Assembly: GCA_951394405.1 (NCBI GenBank)
Contig: OX596341.1
Location: 62,001 to 126,000 of the forward strand
Direction: 5' to 3'
Length of the DNA stretch: 64,000 nucleotides
DNA from: Coprinellus micaceus
Lineage: Eukaryota > Basidiomycota > Agaricomycetes > Agaricales > Psathyrellaceae
In this document: one piece after another, positions 49,001 to 59,261 of the stretch
How positions within the stretch are numbered: position 1 is the stretch's first letter
Layout: each line of letters opens with the position of its first letter
Position numbers and translations under genes: made by a program
Notes under the pieces: generated by a model
Seen by the model: only the letters and a program-made list of their open reading frames with translations
What the model was told of the DNA's origin: nothing
Database searches by the model: none

Positions 49001-50420
49001 AAAAAAAAACAGGATGGCTCACGTGCATAGCTTGCACCCGACGATGGTATCCTTCCCGGGGTTTTTTCGAAGAACAGGCTCGGTCTGCGTGTTAGGCTTT
49101 ACCCTCGGTTCAACATGAGTTGTAAGAAGCCGAAGAAAGAACCAAACATCCGTCGCATCTGCCTTGGTGAATCGCGAGGGTGGTGCGGGTGGTGGTTCTA
49201 GGGATCGTAATAATTACTCAATGGATGGGTTGTTAATTAGTTGGATCCCGCTTACCTGTTGACAAATTACCTATGCCTGACGGAGACGTGGATGGAAGAG
49301 GCGTAGACGGACCCACACCACAGACAACAGCAGCCACGGGTATCTCAACTTGAGAAGCAGGGTTCGGGGTAGACGATGCTGAGGCCGTTGTATTGGATGT
49401 TGTTGCCGTGGTTGTGCTCGCCGTGGCGGCAGTGCCCGCAGGAGCTGCTTGACTGTTCTTCTTTCTTCTTTTGGATGAATCAGAAGTCGAAGGATTACCT
49501 CTGGCCGGCCGCTTATTCCCTCGGGGAGGTTGCTGAGATGGCGCCAGTGGCTGCGATATCGGATACGAGGCCAAGTACCGAGGGTCATGGTAACCACCAA
49601 ACTGCACCGACTGAGGGTTGGCCCATTGAGAAGTGTTCGGAACTTGCTGGGGGTTCGAATGGATAAGCTGTGGTAGCTGAGGATTGCCCCACTGCGACGG
49701 GTTAATGCCTTGCAAGGGGGCTGGGGATACAAAGGCTCGTGGAGGCAGGGGGAAATTGGGGGGCTGAGGACGAGGGCTCTCGGAGAAATGCCCAGGTGCA
49801 GGGCCACATGCATATCCTTGCTGGTAGTGTGATGGTGGTTGTGGTGGTTGCTGAGGATGTACCGATGGATAAGTCCAGCCGGTTTGGGGCAGAGGGGGTT
49901 GATTTTCGTCACGATTAAATGAGCCGCCAGGGTGTTGGGAGGCCATTAGGGCCAGTCCCACCCAGAGAAAGGTCAACCACGCCACAGTGGAACGTATGGG
50001 TGGTCCTTCAGACACAGGGGAGAAGAGGGGTGTGCTATCGATATCGACTCGAAGCCTGAAGACATGATATAGGTGCGCATCGGCCGGATGTTCACCAGGC
50101 ATCCACCAACCGGATCCCAAGTTTTGCAGGGTCGCTGAGGGCGCGAATGATGGACAAGACTACGGAGCATTGCCGCCTCGATGCTCCAGGCCCTAGATGA
50201 GCTTCCGGTGTATATCGCCTCAGGTTTTCGTTGGGCGTGAAAATAAGCGCCAGTCGGGAGCCTCATGTTCGCAGTGGTTAGATAGCACATGAGAAACTAC
50301 ATCTATTTTGAGAAGGCTTGAGCCATCACACCTCGTGTCACTTCGATTCACAAAACACAGCCTTCCATCAAGGTCCACCTCGTCTCACCTCGAGGCACTT
50401 CGCCCTCGATTGCAACACTA
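46003..50420 (-). mobile_element. Complete hAT-family DNA transposon
   Basis: The ends carry an 11-bp inverted repeat, TAGTGTTGCAA at 46003-46013 and its complement at 50410-50420. Next to it lie GC-rich subterminal motifs at both ends (GGCGAGGCGAGGCGAAGCGAGG on the left; CGAGGTG and CGAAGTG blocks on the right). An 8-bp direct repeat GTCACCAG flanks the element, the size expected for hAT. Inside is one transposase gene on the minus strand with a fully open spliced frame, so the element could be autonomous. Length about 4.4 kb. Confidence 0.9.
46241..49946 (-). CDS. hAT transposase with Pro/Gln-rich N-terminal extension
   Basis: Ten exons (49946-49256, 49197-49023, 48952-48700, 48639-48259, 48205-48093, 48029-47642, 47584-47272, 47221-47124, 47064-46690, 46654-46241) join without a stop to 1066 aa. 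Residues 1-230 are Pro/Gln/Ser/Thr-rich with a basic KRRKK stretch, a likely nuclear signal. A BED-type finger follows (GCKLC ... HLIREH). The catalytic core shows ISFTMDLWTD and GSITMDNAS, each with an acidic residue of the DDE triad, RCFPHVVNLAC, and the RW motif in CETRWSSVYLM. The C-terminus has QASAVACERVFSSSKET and the dimerisation helix LMEALQMLKYSIKSR. A 35-bp intron near 46670 is unusually short. It cuts and pastes its own element through the inverted ends. Confidence 0.92.
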
Positions 50421-50428
50421 GTCACCAG
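50421..50428 (+). repeat. Right target-site duplication of the hAT element
   Basis: GTCACCAG immediately after the right inverted repeat, matching 45992-45999. Confidence 0.75.
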
Positions 50429-51280
50429 GAACGTCCAAAGCTCACTTCGGTACCCTTTTCAAACATCATTTTGATTTTGACGACTGATGCTGGGAAGGTA
50501 CGCGCAAAACCGGAGTGAAACTGCCTCCAAGGTCCTTGAGTATTTGGTGGCTTGCGATACTCACACCCCCGATGCAACCGCGAGCGTAGTAGCAGGTTGT
50601 ATGGGAGATAGATACACTACGAACGGATTTCAAACGATAGATTACGACGCGAGGAGAGTACCCTGTCCAGCGAAGAGGAAACGCCGCACCGCTCCCATGG
50701 TCCACCCATTCATCCATCCCGAGCACATTTGGCCTCAAGAGGCCATTATGAAACACGAAACGAGATGCATATCACGACTGATAACTGTGCAGGTCCTTGA
50801 GGCACTCTCAGCCCTTGGCATAAACGGCGTGGTCGAAAGCGTTGCGATTTTGATTATTAGGCACGATATAGCATCTGGCACATGGCTTTTGAGGCTTTTT
50901 GAGGGTGAGCATCATAAATTCCAAGAACCCGTTACGGAACCGCATCGAGGATGTGAGCTTCTTATGTTTTGACACTCATCTGTGCCGATCCCGAGCACGA
51001 AGGACAAGGAAGAGGTAATCAGGGGCGCATAAGCGCCGGCGGGCTAAGAATACCGAGTCCGTCGACCCGTGGTGTCCGGAAGGGCCCAGGCCCACCTTGT
51101 CCGAGTCGCATTGATGAGCACCCCATAGAGCCTCGGCCACATGCGAAAGGTCTACTGTCTACGCGCGGTGCACGAGTGGATAAACAGCCTCTGAGTTTGA
51201 GAAGAGTCGGAATTCCTGCCCTGTCAAGGAGAAAGGTGCTCTAACCGGACTGGGCCATATGTACCGCGTACACATGGAAC
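50429..51280. other. Intergenic region with one doubtful frame
   Basis: A 161-codon frame starts with ATG at 50487 and ends at 50972 (MLGRYAQNRSE ... RGCELLMF). It has no recognised domain and no visible introns. It may be a relic or a chance frame. Confidence 0.3.
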
Positions 51281-51713
51281 TAATGTAGCGGACCGTAGGG
51301 AAGGAACTGTCACGGCGTCACGGCCACCTCGACGTTCCTTATTTTCGAGGCTGTCACGGTGTCACGGAGGGTCGGTTCCTTCATAAATTCAGTAGAAAAT
51401 AGGGAGGAAATCGAATATCTTCGCGTGAAGTAGGGTACAGACTGGGTACGATTAAGGTGTATCGGGGGTATCTAAGGTGCTCGCCCAGGTGACGCCGTCT
51501 GTGGTGTACGCCCAAATTATTTGCAGGAAGAACAGGTAGGGTGGAAGGCAGGCCATCAAGCTGCACTCAGCAGGTACCCTCGGCGCCCCGTCGCATGCTC
51601 GTTCCTTACACCGAAGGGTTGTCACGCGTCACGTCCGGCTGGTTCCTTGAACCTTCCAGTACAAATGTGTCACGGTTGGTCGGTCAGTTCCCTCCCTACA
51701 GTCCGCTACAGTA
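51281..51713. mobile_element. Short inverted-repeat element (MITE-like)
   Basis: Inverted ends of about 26-28 bp: TGTAGCGGACCGTAGGGAAG at 51284 onward, and its near-complement CTTCCCTACGG/CCTCCCTACAGTCCGCTACA type ending at 51711. A TA dinucleotide lies at each outer edge (51281-51282 and 51712-51713), as for Tc1/mariner-type insertions. The interior (about 430 bp) has no gene but repeats GTCACGG and GGTCGGTTCC-type words several times in both orientations. Non-autonomous. Confidence 0.75.
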
Positions 51714-51736
51714 ATCATCCCATACATTGGGGTCGA

Positions 51737-53546
51737 CTACTTCAAGCGAAGCGATCTCGAGAGTATATGACAAAGCGAAGGGATTCGCGAGCTGATGCGA
51801 CGTAAGGAAGAGAGATCCGGCATGTGTGGGGAACCCGTACGCTCACACAAATAGTCTGTACAATACACCTTCTCCCCACCACTTCCCGTTTCTTCCTGGA
51901 AGATTACCCGGCCTGAGTAGGCGCAGGACGCGATTGGGAACCCCACCCCCAAATCAACGCCCATCGCAGGAGGACCCACATGCAAGCTGTGCGGAGACCC
52001 ACATGATGCGACGTCGAACGTGTGCATCCTAAACTCCCTTTCACCCGCCTCCCTGTCTGGCACGAGCATGCGCAGTCCCGTTGAGAACGGTCCGGGCGCT
52101 GGCAGAAAGCGAAATGAAGGGAAGTACGCCACTCCGATCTCCTCGATGTTTCCGCGTGGTTTGGCGCAGGCGTCCTTGGAGAGGTTCACCCGGTATCGCT
52201 TGCATCGACTTGTCTCCGGCCCAACAAAATCTAAGAGGTCGAACATTACTGAGTTGCGCGCGTGGTCTGTAGGGACTCGTAGAAGTCGGAAAGCACCATT
52301 CCACACAAATGGAAGGCGTAAGTGTGGTCGACAGGCGCGCTGCGCGGATGTGGTAGTCACCGAATGGGCGACCATCGGCAAGCGCGATATATCCCATGCC
52401 ATTATTCCTGTAGACATGCCCCCAGTCGTTATCAGTAGTACGTAGTCCTCTGTGAGCATGATATCCTACACAGAAGTCAGCGCTAGCTCTCAAATAGTCG
52501 GGATGCCGTTCAACACGTCAAAGGCCCGAACACACCTGATCTGAGCCGGGGGTTGCGTTTGGCGCCCTGCTGCAAACTGAGGCTTGGCTTTCCATGTATT
52601 CCCATAGAACAACTTGTCGGTTGTCGAGGAGGAGGAGAACACGATCCTCGTATATGAGGTCTCTCGTGACAGAGGCTGCAGCACAGCGGATGGTCCCCAG
52701 TGGTTTGAACAACTTTATACGGGCATCCAGTGACACAGACAGAACGAGCGCCCTAACGACGCCAGCCGTCAATGAAAGTGGGTAGGAGAAGGGCTGAGGA
52801 ACTTACGAGGACTGCTGTTCTGAAGGGTGAGAATACGTCACAACCACCCTCAGCTCGGTTTCTCCAACCAGACATACATTGCCTGTGATCCGTACAGGGC
52901 GACCGTCAGGGTAAAAGTGCCCATAGACAACATCGTGACAGGCTAGGGGGACTGGATCCTTGGTTCCCCCTTCCAGTGGAGATCCGAGGTCCCAAAGTCG
53001 AATCGAGGCGTTCGAATCAGCCTTCCCGGTAACGAGAAATCTTCCTCCAGGAACAAGAAGATAAATGGGACGATGGGAGGGCAGGAAGGACGTGCAATCC
53101 GTAACCCTCGTTGGCCGTAGAACACTCGCGCCTTCGCCGGATTCCAGAGAAGATGTTGATAAAGGTCCAGCTCTGGCCTGGGTAAGCCTCATCCAGCGCT
53201 GAGGTCCGACAGCGGTTCGGCGAACCTGCCCTATGGTCATGTCGTCGATGGATGGGGAGACGATGAACGTTCCCTGCCGATGCATATACGCACGCAACAT
53301 TTTGATCCAGATATGCCTCTCAGAGAAGAGAGTGTGCCATTCCCCGCATGTCTAGCAACGAATCGATGTTAGACGCCGAATAGTTTCGAGAGCGATGAGA
53401 TCAGTACGAATACGACTCACCTGAGATAAGGATAGTACGTCCAAGGGGTCAGCTTCCAGCGCTATTTCAAGCCAGACGTCAGCTGGAAGAGGTGGCCTCT
53501 CGACCTCGCGCAGTAAGGCGGATGTCGGTTCTGTATGCATGGTCAT
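51737..53546 (-). CDS. F-box-like protein with degenerate propeller half (family member 6, intact)
   Basis: Exons 53546-53421, 53351-52807, 52752-52536 and 52465-51737 join to 538 aa with introns in phases 0, 2 and 0. The F-box-like core is LPADVWLEIALEADPLDVLSLSQ, then TCGEWHTLFSERHIWIKML. The family blocks are SPSIDDMTIGQVRRTAVG, LLVPGGRFLVTG, IRLWDLGS, VVLWEYMESQASVC and MLTEDYVLLITTGG...AWDISRL, then FPIASCAYSGRVIF and YCTDYLC. It ends with a tail of about 30 residues (SLRRISSRIP...SRSLRLK), basic and Ser/Leu-rich, also present in member 5. The first ATG in frame is used. It is divergently arranged with member 7 (ATGs 554 bp apart) and has no TTAAGCGCCC of its own close to the start. Confidence 0.82.
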
Positions 53547-53978
53547 ATTCGAGAGCAAGAAACGAACGGCTCTGACATCGTGTGACTGACCTCGTGGGTG
53601 GTCTACGGGGTTTGGACATGTTTCCCTCCGAGACCGTGGACCCGCCCTGGGACATCATAGTCTCTCCGGTTCAGCCGGAGAGACTCAAGAGCCTATTGAA
53701 GTGCACCGAGAGGAAGAATGCTCAGGAGTACAAAGTATGGCCCAGGTCATACGAAATTTCAGAGAGAGCATACAACAACCCGAAACCACGCTCAATGACG
53801 TCCAACATTATTCCGATTGCTCGTAGGAGGTCCCGACCCCCAGTTCCCTCGGGCCAAGGAATATTACCATGATTGAGGAGGAAAGGGGTCCGGAAGGAGG
53901 CGAGAGGGGTCACTTTAGGATACGAGTTACTAATCGAAAGCCACGAACACGATGTTCCACTCGGGCCATAGTGACGGG

Positions 53979-53988
53979 TTAAGCGCCC
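53979..53988 (+). promoter_or_regulatory. TTAAGCGCCC element between F-box members 6 and 7
   Basis: Perfect TTAAGCGCCC ending 111 bp before the ATG of member 7, followed by ATCATAACAGGGCCAAAG. It is about 433 bp from the ATG of the divergent member 6 and could in principle serve both. Confidence 0.55.
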
Positions 53989-54099
53989 AACCACACACTA
54001 AAGGCGGTTTGGGCGGAGAGTATCTTCTTTAGATCATAACAGGGCCAAAGCGTGGTTGAAGAAGCGAGATTCTTGTCCCATCGATTGCTCTCAACCACC

Positions 54100-55816
54100 A
54101 TGCCTTTCGCAGAAACAGATCTTCCTGCGGAGCTATGGACCAAGGTCGCGTTGGACTCGAACCCGCTAGACGTAGTATTCTTATCCCAGGTATGCCTGCT
54201 ATTCATCTGAATAGCGCACCCAAATGACGTCTGAGCAGACTTGTACAGCCCTGCGCTTGTATCTGGCGAACGAGCCCGTCTGGAAAGCTATTCTACGCAA
54301 CGTCATGTGCAAGTACGGAGAGATCCTGGTCTCTTACTCGATCGACGAAATGAGCCTTGAAGCTCTCCAGAAGGCCGCGGCAGGACCACACCGGTGGATA
54401 AACCTCGTCAAAAGATCAGCTATCCCTGCACAGGAGCTCACTCCGGCATTCCCTGTTCAACCGGTAACGACAAGAGAATGGCATGAGGCCCCGGATCCGG
54501 ACCAGTTGGGCAGAAACTATCACTTGGCGCCAGGCGGGAGGTTCCTCGTCGTACAAGGATTCGAAGTCGATCCAGATCTACCTCTCAACTCTAGAGGCTC
54601 TGTCAAAGTTATTCTTACCCTCTGGGATTTTGGCGTACCTGGGTCGGAGACTGAACCCATTCGCCTCACGACCCATGTCCTGGCGCGCAGGCGTTCTACC
54701 CTACATTTCCAAATAGCTCTCTCTCTCGAGGTTGTCGGATTCAGCCTGAGAGTAGCAGTTTCCTTCACTCGTAATAACGGTGAAAAGTCGTAGTGCGTAT
54801 CCCGTTCGATAATCCCTCTTCACCCATGCTAACATTCATCCCAGCGCATTTGTTCTGGAGGTATCCCTCAACCGTGAAGACACGTCATTCAGAGTCCTTG
54901 CATCCATCCAATGTAAAGACTCCGCCTGGATTCCTGGGACACGCATTCTAGGTGACCGCGTGCTCATTGCAGGAATAGTACCGGGCGGTCCCAGGTTTTT
55001 CCTGCTGTGGGACTACCGAACATCTCGCATTTGCCAATGGGGTATTCAAGGGGAGCGCGACGTACAAATAGTGAGTTCTACACTGTAAAGAAACATCCAG
55101 ATGACTGACTGTCTCCAAAGGGATGCGTACTCACGTACGAGTACATCTTGTCGATTACTCCTGAAGGTGTATGTGCCTGGGATATCTCCTTGCTCGACAT
55201 GGCTCGGGTCAATGCAGACGCCTTGGCGCGGCATCCGCTTCTCGCGCCGCATTGGGAGCTCCAGAGCTGCTGGCCCTTCAGGATGTGCCTCCCTCGTTTC
55301 TTCACAACTCTACCTTTCCTACGCGACATAGAGAGAAATAACGCCCTCTTCGAACTTCTCTGCTATGAGCCCCCTGAGTCGCCGAGGATCGTCAGATACC
55401 AGCTGACAGTCACGAGGGAGTCCGATGGTATCCGCGGAGTGCTCAAGGTGGTAGGCGCGGGTTCTTTGCCCAGGGGCGAGTCCCACTACTCTCAAGGACC
55501 GTTTTGTTCCAACGGAATCTGGTCTGCCTCTCCTAAAGACGAGAACTACAATATCGTACACGACGCCACTGCTCGGATGTATGCATACCATCCAAGAGAG
55601 CCGCCATTACACGATTCCAGTCTTGATGCCGCTAGGGAATGGGCAACTGCGACGCCTGTTATGCGAACTTACCTTGGCTTTGATCGTGAAGTACTTGTCT
55701 CGTGTGCGTTTTCAGGGCGCGTTATATACCAAAAATGGGAGAAGGCTGAAGGTGGGGACGCGGGAGGGGGTACGAAGCGAATTCAGCGTGTATACTGCGC
55801 GGACTACCTATCGTAA
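54100..55816 (+). CDS. F-box-like protein with degenerate propeller half (family member 7, intact)
   Basis: Exons 54100-54189, 54239-54789, 54845-55070 and 55121-55816 join to 520 aa, introns in phases 0, 2, 0. It has the shortest N-terminus of the family (MPFAETDLPAELWTKVALDS...LSQ), then TCTALRLYLANEPVWKAIL. Conserved blocks are SYSIDEMSLEALQKAAAG, HLAPGGRFLVVQG, LTLWDFG, FLLWDYRTSRICQW and ILSITPEGVCAWDISLL. They are followed by YQLTVTRESDGIRGVLKVVGAGSLP and VSCAFSGRVIYQ...YCADYLS. A Gly-rich insertion (EGGDAGGGTKR) precedes the final motif. The WD-like blocks are the clearest in the family (WD in three places). Possible SCF adaptor, by analogy. Confidence 0.83.
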
Positions 55817-56012
55817 AACCAGTTCTTGGAACGTAGTACACAACAAGCACACCAAATAGAGTCGTAGCCAATGCACGGGAGGGAACCACGATTTGAATAC
55901 TCGCATGAGGGGTGAATACTGAAATCAGAATACAAAAGGAAAAAGAAATGCCGTGAAAGTACATAAGGGAAAGGAAGGGTTGACTGTGGACCTAGAAAGG
56001 AGTGCGAGAATG

Positions 56013-57987
56013 TCATACCCGAGCAAAAAAATTTCTATCTATCGCCAACTTCGCTCCTACGATGAACACCGACCCCAGCATTACCGTTAATCCAGAAAAA
56101 AGGATTGTTCCGGAGTACGAGCCCCGGTAAGTGAGGAGCGCTCCTGCGATCGGCCCCCCCACAAGGCATCTGATATAACGTCACCAGGATGAAGTTAGCA
56201 AGGAATTAAGTACGTGTAATTGGAATGAGGTGAGAAGAATTAGAAACCAGGAACCAGGTCCGCATGACATGCTGAGCAGCCAAGGTTGTGTCCCTCGACT
56301 CACCCAAGGGTCGAAAAAAGCCGGAATGAAGGGAAGACGAACGAACAACCCGTATACTCACGGAACGGAACATGCTGTATAGAGCATTCCTATTCTTGTT
56401 CCAATCTCACAAGACTCGCTGATCCGCACCACGCAGGCCGTGATCAGACTAACGAAAGCCCCAGAAAGGAACCCGTACACGCCAGCAAACGCCATGAGCC
56501 CTGTAATGGTGCGGGCGCACATCCATAGCGTTAAGCAAGAGAATCCTGCCAGAAAGGCAGCAGGAAAGAGGAGGTTGTAATGGCCGAAGGTATCGGATAG
56601 CCTCGCTGGCGCAATACGGCCGAGGATTCCCCCGGCGTTCAGTGCCGCGAGGACAAAGTAGACGTTGAAATGCTCAGCCCCGGGCATGCGGTGAGCAAAC
56701 TCGACAAGGTAAAAGCATGGCGTGAAGAGTCCTGAATTTCGCGGCAGAGTGATAGAGTGAAGGGGCAAGAGTCAATGCGTCTCCAAGCGGTGTGGGATGG
56801 GCGACGCACCGAGGGCGACAAACCAGGCTCCGACGAAACAATGCGAAACAGTATCCCTAAACGACTTGGGGTCGAAGAACTTGGCAGGTTGTTTGATGAT
56901 GGACTGAGTCCCGGTAGACCCACCCACGGGCGATGGGGAACGCGCAGCATTTACGCTGAGAGCTGCGATGCAGCACGCCAACGAGCTGGAGAAGCCAGAG
57001 ATGAGCATTCCGTTGCGGAAGCCATGCAATTCGAAGAGGCGGTGGAGAATGATGGGATACGCGACGCCACCTGTCCGGAAGTTAGTAAAATAAAACCACC
57101 TCAAAATCGGGGAACAGACTAGCCTACGCTGGAGCCGGCAGAGACAAACCCGACGGCAGTTGCTCGGTATTTCGTGAAATGTGTTGAAACGCTTGCCAAG
57201 GATGGGTAGAACCTATTCCATTCCCGGTCACAATCCGGACAAGAGTCGCAAAGGAAGCTACGCACAATAGTCCCGCTGATAGCCCGAACAAAAGTTCCTG
57301 GGACGCCATATAGTGAGGATACTGCGCCGAGAATGCTGTGGCCACGACGCTTATCGCATAGCATACGGATCCGGACAGCATCAACCCAGTGGGCCCGAAG
57401 GCATCAAACAGGCGCCCAATGAAATCACCCTGGTAATTAACGGGATACGATGTTAGAAATGGAGTATCCCCCCGAACGTGAGGCTTCCAGGATATAATGC
57501 ATCACTCCAGAGATGGAAACACGACGACGCTCCAAAGTCCTTGTTTGTGGTCAACGTCACTCTCCGGTCTGGCGACGCGCACCGAGAAGAACATCCAGAG
57601 CTGTATGCTTCCGATCCACGAGATCTTGGACTGTGTAAGGTGTCCGAGCTGGTGCCTGGAGTAAAAGGAATGGAACGTTCCGAACGAGTTAATCTGTCCA
57701 AACGTGCAGAATAGCGCAATGAAACCACCCAAAGTGGCCAATGCGGCTCGGCGTTTGTCTTCGGAGACGAAAGCTTGGGGAAGAGGTGAGGAGGGAACAT
57801 CTGTGGATGCGACTGTTGTGCCGTCGGTGGTAGATAAATCCGATTTGCGCGCCACATACTTGAGATATCCTAGCGCGGGATGTAATTAGTAGCTGACGAC
57901 GAGGTTTTATGCACGAATAGGTACATCATGTTCCCTCCTTTGGGACATCTTGGGCAGAGTGATGGTCTGGCTTTGGGGAAGAGCCAT
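56013..57987 (-). CDS. MFS permease, monocarboxylate-transporter-like (MCH type)
   Basis: Well-supported exons are 57858-57583, 57429-57266, 57212-57124, 57070-56810, 56731-56362 and 56169-56013. A first exon 57987-57925 (MALPQSQTITLPK...) is tentative, and the stretch 57582-57430 probably holds one small exon I could not place. The protein shows the MCT signature order: TLGGFIALFCTFGQINSFG, GDFIGRLFDAFGP, GLLFYPSLASVSTHFTKYRA, GFVSAGSSVGGVAYPIILHRLF, a hydrophilic loop, FYLVEFAHRMPG, NAGGILGRIAPARLSD, ACVVRISESCEIGTRIG and LVGGPIAGALLTYRG. About twelve membrane segments, so a plasma-membrane or organelle permease. Fungal relatives include MCH5 (riboflavin) and unassigned members. Its substrate is not predictable. 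The intron after SSVG uses a GC donor. Confidence 0.85.
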
Positions 57988-59103
57988 GTCAGGGAGCGTG
58001 TCGACAGGCCGCCCGTCGTGATTTTTTTGTTTTATAAAGCAAGTAAGCGCTGAATGCACACTAAAGAGTGCGCTAACAGTGGAAGCCCTCTAGATACTAG
58101 TCAAAGTGCGAAGAAGAGCCACGCAGCAAATGTGCGTGTCTTAGTTCTCGGGAAGAAGGTATACCCTGTCCCATATTAAAGATGGGGCTGTAATGTGGGG
58201 TTATCCGTGGCTGTGGGGGCATGGTCGGAAAGGCGTTTCAGATCCATTGGACTAATAGCCAGCGCTCTATCGACACCCTCGAGCTCAACAACTGGGAAGT
58301 GTTCCAAAACGTCTCCAGCTTCCCCTCTCCACCAATTCATACAGCACTTGGCTCAAAGCACGGGAAGTTAAGAACCGTGCATAGGCTTCTGATCGGTGCT
58401 TCTCTAGACTTGGGCGCTTAGTTGGTATGTTTTACGGGCCCCAGCGCGGGCGGGGCGCGATCATTTCACGGATTGATCGCCGCCTGGTGCCGAGGCGTCA
58501 CGTGCCATCAAACGCGACTCGCGCGTCCCCCGCCTCGTCCCCCCGCGTGGTTTTGGCCGGCTCGTCCTGCCTCGGGAGTCCCGTCGGGTAGTGGGGAGAC
58601 ATATCCTGATGCTCGACCTCCCCCTGAATGTCACCCGTTGCTTCCCAACCGCTCCTACCGGCTCCAGTGCCCGAGAGTTGGAACTGTGCAAACGAATCAC
58701 GAAAGCATTGGAGGGGTACCCTCACATGGTGATGCACCAAAGCGGGGGAACATATTAGCCAGTACCTCCATTCTCCGTAATTTAGAGAGTTGTAGTTGAA
58801 GTAGGTACGTGATGGCGAGACAAAGCTGGTGAGCATAGAAAGTGTACATGTACACATGGACCCACAACAGCTAGTCAATACCCCGATCCCTGAAAACAGC
58901 ATCTCAAGGGAGAACTTGTTGGTTTCTACTCGCCCTACGTCATACCCTGGGTACTGAGCCTGCTCCTTGGGAGCCTTGTTGGGAAACCGTGCCAGACTAG
59001 CCACGCCGCGGAACCTTTCGCATGACTTTCGGCCCATTCCCTGCTCGCCTCCCTTCCTCGGATCATGCATCATTAAGTCCTGGAGAAAAACATAATTTGT
59101 TTG
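57988..59103. other. Intergenic region, no gene seen
   Basis: Contains an isolated GGGCGCTTA element at 58412-58420 and a GTGTACATGTACAC palindrome near 58840. No coding potential recognised. Confidence 0.4.
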
Positions 59104-59182
59104 TTTTACAGTGAACCGGTTTAATTCACAGCGAACTGGCTTAATTCACGGCGAACCCGTTCAATTCACAGCGACCCAGCCC
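59104..59182 (+). repeat. Short tandem array, 20-bp unit, about four copies
   Basis: Units of the type AATTCACAGCGAACTGGCTT, diverged by a few bases each (ACAGTGAACCGGTTT, AATTCACGGCGAACCCGTTC, AATTCACAGCGACCCAGCCC). It lies about 60 bp before the GC-rich hairpin at 59245. Confidence 0.85.
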
Positions 59183-59244
59183 AACCCAAGCAACAGGGTC
59201 CCGACATGACTTTGCCCACTCGGGACCCGGATACCCTTTTTTCG

Positions 59245-59261
59245 GTCGCGCTCCGCGCGAC
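59245..59261. repeat. GC-rich hairpin followed by CTAAT
   Basis: GTCGCG-CTCCG-CGCGAC stem-loop, with CTAAT overlapping and following its end. A terminal hairpin with CTRR-T is the usual form of a Helitron 3' end, though there the gap is normally about 10 bases. No Helitron gene or matching 5' end was found. Confidence 0.4.
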
